NCBI GenBank assembly: GCA_031285815.1
Contig: JAITVM010000253.1
Span: forward strand, 1-7,966
Reading direction: 5' to 3'
DNA: 7,966 nt
DNA from: Clostridiales bacterium
Lineage (GTDB): Bacteria; Bacillota; Clostridia; Lachnospirales; JAITVM01
In this document: positions 6,455 to 7,966 of the stretch, in pieces
Layout of the letters: the number at the start of each line of letters is the position of its first letter
Numbering within the stretch: position 1 is the stretch's first letter
Translations under genes and position numbers: made by a program
Notes under the pieces: generated by a model
Database searches by the model: none
Seen by the model: only the letters and a program-made list of their open reading frames with translations
Told to the model about the DNA's origin: nothing

Positions 6455-6892
6455 ATGGGCGGGACAAAAATATTTGTACTTCAGATGAAAGAAATAATTA
6501 GGACCGTAATTTTTACATTAATAGGGTTAGTTCTAATAATAGCTATAGTATATTTTTTACTTCCTAAAGGGGTAGGCAATAGCAACGAAAGCACCCTTTA
6601 CACACCCGGTACATATACTTCCCAAATAGTCTTGCAAGACAATACCCCTATCGACGTTAGGGTAACAGTATCTGGCGACGAAATTTTAGAACTTAATATA
6701 GCGGAATTAAGCGATGAGCAGACATTGCTATACCCGCTTCTTAAACCGACTTTCGAGGAGCTGTCACAAGAAATTGTTGGAAGCCAAACTTTAAATGTCA
6801 GTGTCGGGAATGATGATTCTATTACAAAACAAGTCCTACTACAGGCAATTAAAACTGCAGTAAATAAAGCTATTGAAACTGGGACTTTATAG
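6455..6892 (+). CDS. Membrane-anchored protein with a degenerate FMN-binding-like domain, function unknown
   Basis: A 145-residue protein with a short cytoplasmic N-terminus, one hydrophobic helix (about 14-36) with no lipobox, and an exported C-terminal domain. The order of segments from YTPGTYTSQI (49-58), through DVRVTVSGDEILELNI (67-82), PLLKPTFEELSQEIVGSQ (94-111) and ITKQVLLQAIKTAVNKA (123-139), resembles the FMN-binding fold of the RnfG/NqrC type. The flavin-attachment SGAT motif is missing: NDDS (119-122) occupies that place. Covalent flavin is therefore unlikely, and whether it binds FMN at all is open. ATG at 6455-6457 is preceded by AAGGAGGG (6436-6443), with an 11-nt gap, slightly long; the alternative Met at residue 11 has no ribosome site. 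It diverges from addB and ends in its own terminator, so it is probably monocistronic. The family match is by pattern only. Confidence 0.8.
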   Translation: MGGTKIFVLQMKEIIRTVIFTLIGLVLIIAIVYFLLPKGVGNSNESTLYTPGTYTSQIVLQDNTPIDVRVTVSGDEILELNIAELSDEQTLLYPLLKPTFEELSQEIVGSQTLNVSVGNDDSITKQVLLQAIKTAVNKAIETGTL

Positions 6893-6905
6893 GTTTATTA
6901 TTAAT

Positions 6906-6934
6906 CCGGTGGGCAAAAACCCATCGGGCTTTTT
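6906..6934 (+). terminator. Rho-independent terminator after the FMN-binding-like gene
   Basis: CCGGTGGG (6906-6913), a CAAAAA loop (6914-6919) and CCCATCGG (6920-6927) form an 8-bp GC-rich stem with a single G-U pair, followed by GC and five T residues (6930-6934). It lies 14 nt past the stop codon and separates this gene from the phosphatase gene. Confidence 0.9.
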
Positions 6935-6976
6935 ATTGCCCCAAAATAAAAATAATTATAGTATAGGCGGGCTTTT

Positions 6977-7468
6977 ATGGATAACAAGCTTTTTTTAATT
7001 ATATATAGGTTTGGGCAAAAAAATAAAAGCATGTATAACTTATTATTCAAAGTTACCCATGCTTCGGTTTTATTTTTTCAAATAATGTATGCAATTTTAT
7101 TGCTATATGCCTTTATTTATGTAAATAGCCATTTTTATAAAATAGTATTAGCGCCGCTTGCAAGCCTGGCTTTAAATTATATTTTGCGGTATTATATTAA
7201 AAGGCCAAGGCCATATATACAAAATACTATCCCTTTGCCTTTTAACCATAAAGGCGGGTATTCGTTCCCTAGCAACCATGCATGCTCCTCTATGGCGATC
7301 GCAATATCATATTTATATATTATAAAGCCGCTTGGGTTTTTGTTAATCTTATGTGCGCTTATAACGGGGTTTTCCCGGGTTACTTCGGGGCTGCATTACC
7401 CTTTTGATATATTGTCCGGTTTTTTAATAGCTGCAATATGTAGTTTATTTTATGTTATAATCATCTGA
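6977..7468 (+). CDS. PAP2-family membrane phosphatase (possible undecaprenyl-diphosphate or lipid phosphatase)
   Basis: An integral membrane protein (163 residues) of the PAP2 superfamily, which removes phosphate from lipid phosphates or polyprenyl diphosphates, with the active site usually on the outer face. Hydrophobic helices lie at about 29-50, 54-73, 101-116, 118-133 and 145-163. The three catalytic motifs are visible: RYYIKRPRPY (71-80), FPSNHA (97-102, catalytic H101), and SRVTSGLHYPFD (133-144, with R134, nucleophile H140 and D144). Motif 1 is normally K-x6-R-P; here its first lysine is arginine (R71). BcrC-like undecaprenyl-diphosphate phosphatase is a possible role, but substrates cannot be read from sequence. 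ATG at 6977 follows AGGCGGG (6965-6971), a weaker ribosome site than its neighbours'. A terminator lies just upstream, and its own promoter is unclear. Its 3' end overlaps the convergent kinase gene by 24 bp. Confidence 0.9.
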   Translation: MDNKLFLIIYRFGQKNKSMYNLLFKVTHASVLFFQIMYAILLLYAFIYVNSHFYKIVLAPLASLALNYILRYYIKRPRPYIQNTIPLPFNHKGGYSFPSNHACSSMAIAISYLYIIKPLGFLLILCALITGFSRVTSGLHYPFDILSGFLIAAICSLFYVIII

Positions 7469-7966
7469 AAGCTCTATCTCGAAAATATTGTATGAATAAA
7501 AATCATCTAAAAAATTATTTTTTAAGGGCCCTTCTTTAACTTTAAAACAAGGGAGCTTAATAATGACCTCGGTACCTGTACTTCCAGTATTAAGTGTAAC
7601 CTCGCCATTTAAAAGGCCGGTAAATTCTTTTACAATGTTAAGGCCTATGCCCGAGCCTGTTGGGATATTATCCTTGCTGTAAGACGCCACGCGCCGTTTA
7701 AAAATAGAATCCAGTTTTGATTTTTCTATCCCATTGCCATTGTCTTTGACCGAGATATACATAAACTCAAATTCCTGCCAAGCACTAATCAAAACATGGC
7801 TACCCTTATCACAATATTTTATTGAGTTAGATGCCAGGTTTAATATTATACGTTCTAAAATTTCTTTGTCGGCAGCCATAATTTTAGATTCTTCTGGTGA
7901 GCTAAACTCGAGCTTAATCTGTTTTTTGTATGCCAAAGAAGAAGCTGCCTCCGTTATAACCGAAAG
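7445..7966 (-). CDS. Sensor histidine kinase, C-terminal ATPase domain, cut at the right edge
   Basis: The visible 173 residues are the C-terminal end of a longer protein: the frame is open through base 7966, so the internal TTG at 7934-7936 is not its start. The HATPase_c domain, which supplies ATP for autophosphorylation of a histidine upstream, is complete in its motifs. They are the N box ILNLASNSIKY (N43, N47), the G1 box DNGNG (75-79), an F box around F89, and the G2 box GSGIGL (104-109) followed by NIVKEF. A tail of about 35 residues follows the domain, ending IFEIELSDDYNIK. I have an impression of similar acidic IE-SD-Y endings on clostridial sensor kinases, but this is not decisive. 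The His-containing dimerisation domain and the sensor part lie outside the window, so the signal and partner regulator are unknown. Confidence 0.93.
   Translation of the reverse strand, partial: LSVITEAASSLAYKKQIKLEFSSPEESKIMAADKEILERIILNLASNSIKYCDKGSHVLISAWQEFEFMYISVKDNGNGIEKSKLDSIFKRRVASYSKDNIPTGSGIGLNIVKEFTGLLNGEVTLNTGSTGTEVIIKLPCFKVKEGPLKNNFLDDFYSYNIFEIELSDDYNIK

Noticed and set aside
6936..6964. TTGCCC-17-TAGTAT as a promoter for the PAP2 gene
   Set aside because: Both boxes are poor, and the implied start near 6971 would fall on or beyond the ribosome site, leaving almost no leader.
1..7966. Mobile element, prophage, CRISPR array or toxin-antitoxin pair
   Set aside because: No transposase, integrase or phage gene, no regularly spaced repeats, no long terminal repeats and no small paired genes were seen on either strand.

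Overview
The window looks like chromosomal DNA of a low-GC, Gram-positive-type anaerobe, most likely a member of the Clostridia (Bacillota). The evidence is the AT-rich sequence, strong AGGAGG-type Shine-Dalgarno sites, TTG and GTG starts, an AddB subunit rather than RecB/RecC, and a Firmicutes-style CadA/ZntA-like metal ATPase. No species can be named. All genes share one codon habit: glycine is almost always GGC, GGG or GGT and very rarely GGA, and arginine favours AGG. I therefore see no sign that any gene is a recent import.

Layout, left to right. (1) 1-1130, minus strand: the N-terminal 376 residues of a heavy-metal P1B-ATPase, cut by the window edge. It has its own promoter and a possible metal-repressor operator. 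(2) 1364-1897, minus: a Cys-type glutathione/thioredoxin peroxidase with its own promoter, a leader hairpin and a strong terminator at 1284-1333. (3) 2016-2954, minus: an uncharacterised 312-residue coiled-coil protein with a GTG start, 14 nt behind the next gene. (4) 2969-6328, minus: addB, the helicase-nuclease subunit of the AddAB double-strand-break repair enzyme, with an intact Fe-S nuclease domain and a probable TTG start. (5) 6455-6892, plus: a small membrane-anchored protein resembling a degenerate FMN-binding domain, divergent from addB and closed by a strong terminator. (6) 6977-7468, plus: a PAP2-family membrane phosphatase. (7) 7445-7966, minus: the C-terminal ATPase domain of a sensor histidine kinase, running off the right edge and overlapping the PAP2 gene tail-to-tail by 24 bp.

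How the genes may work together. The clearest linkage is addB plus the coiled-coil gene, which are probably co-transcribed. The coiled-coil gene sits where addA would usually be found, and addA is not in the window. The peroxidase and the metal ATPase are separate stress or homeostasis transcription units. The kinase is probably a signalling gene of unknown input. I found no RNA genes, CRISPR arrays, insertion sequences or phage genes, and no gene-free stretch longer than 300 bases. The least ordinary items are the addB/coiled-coil pair, the overlapping divergent promoters at 6393-6422, and the FMN-binding-like protein that lacks the flavin-attachment motif.
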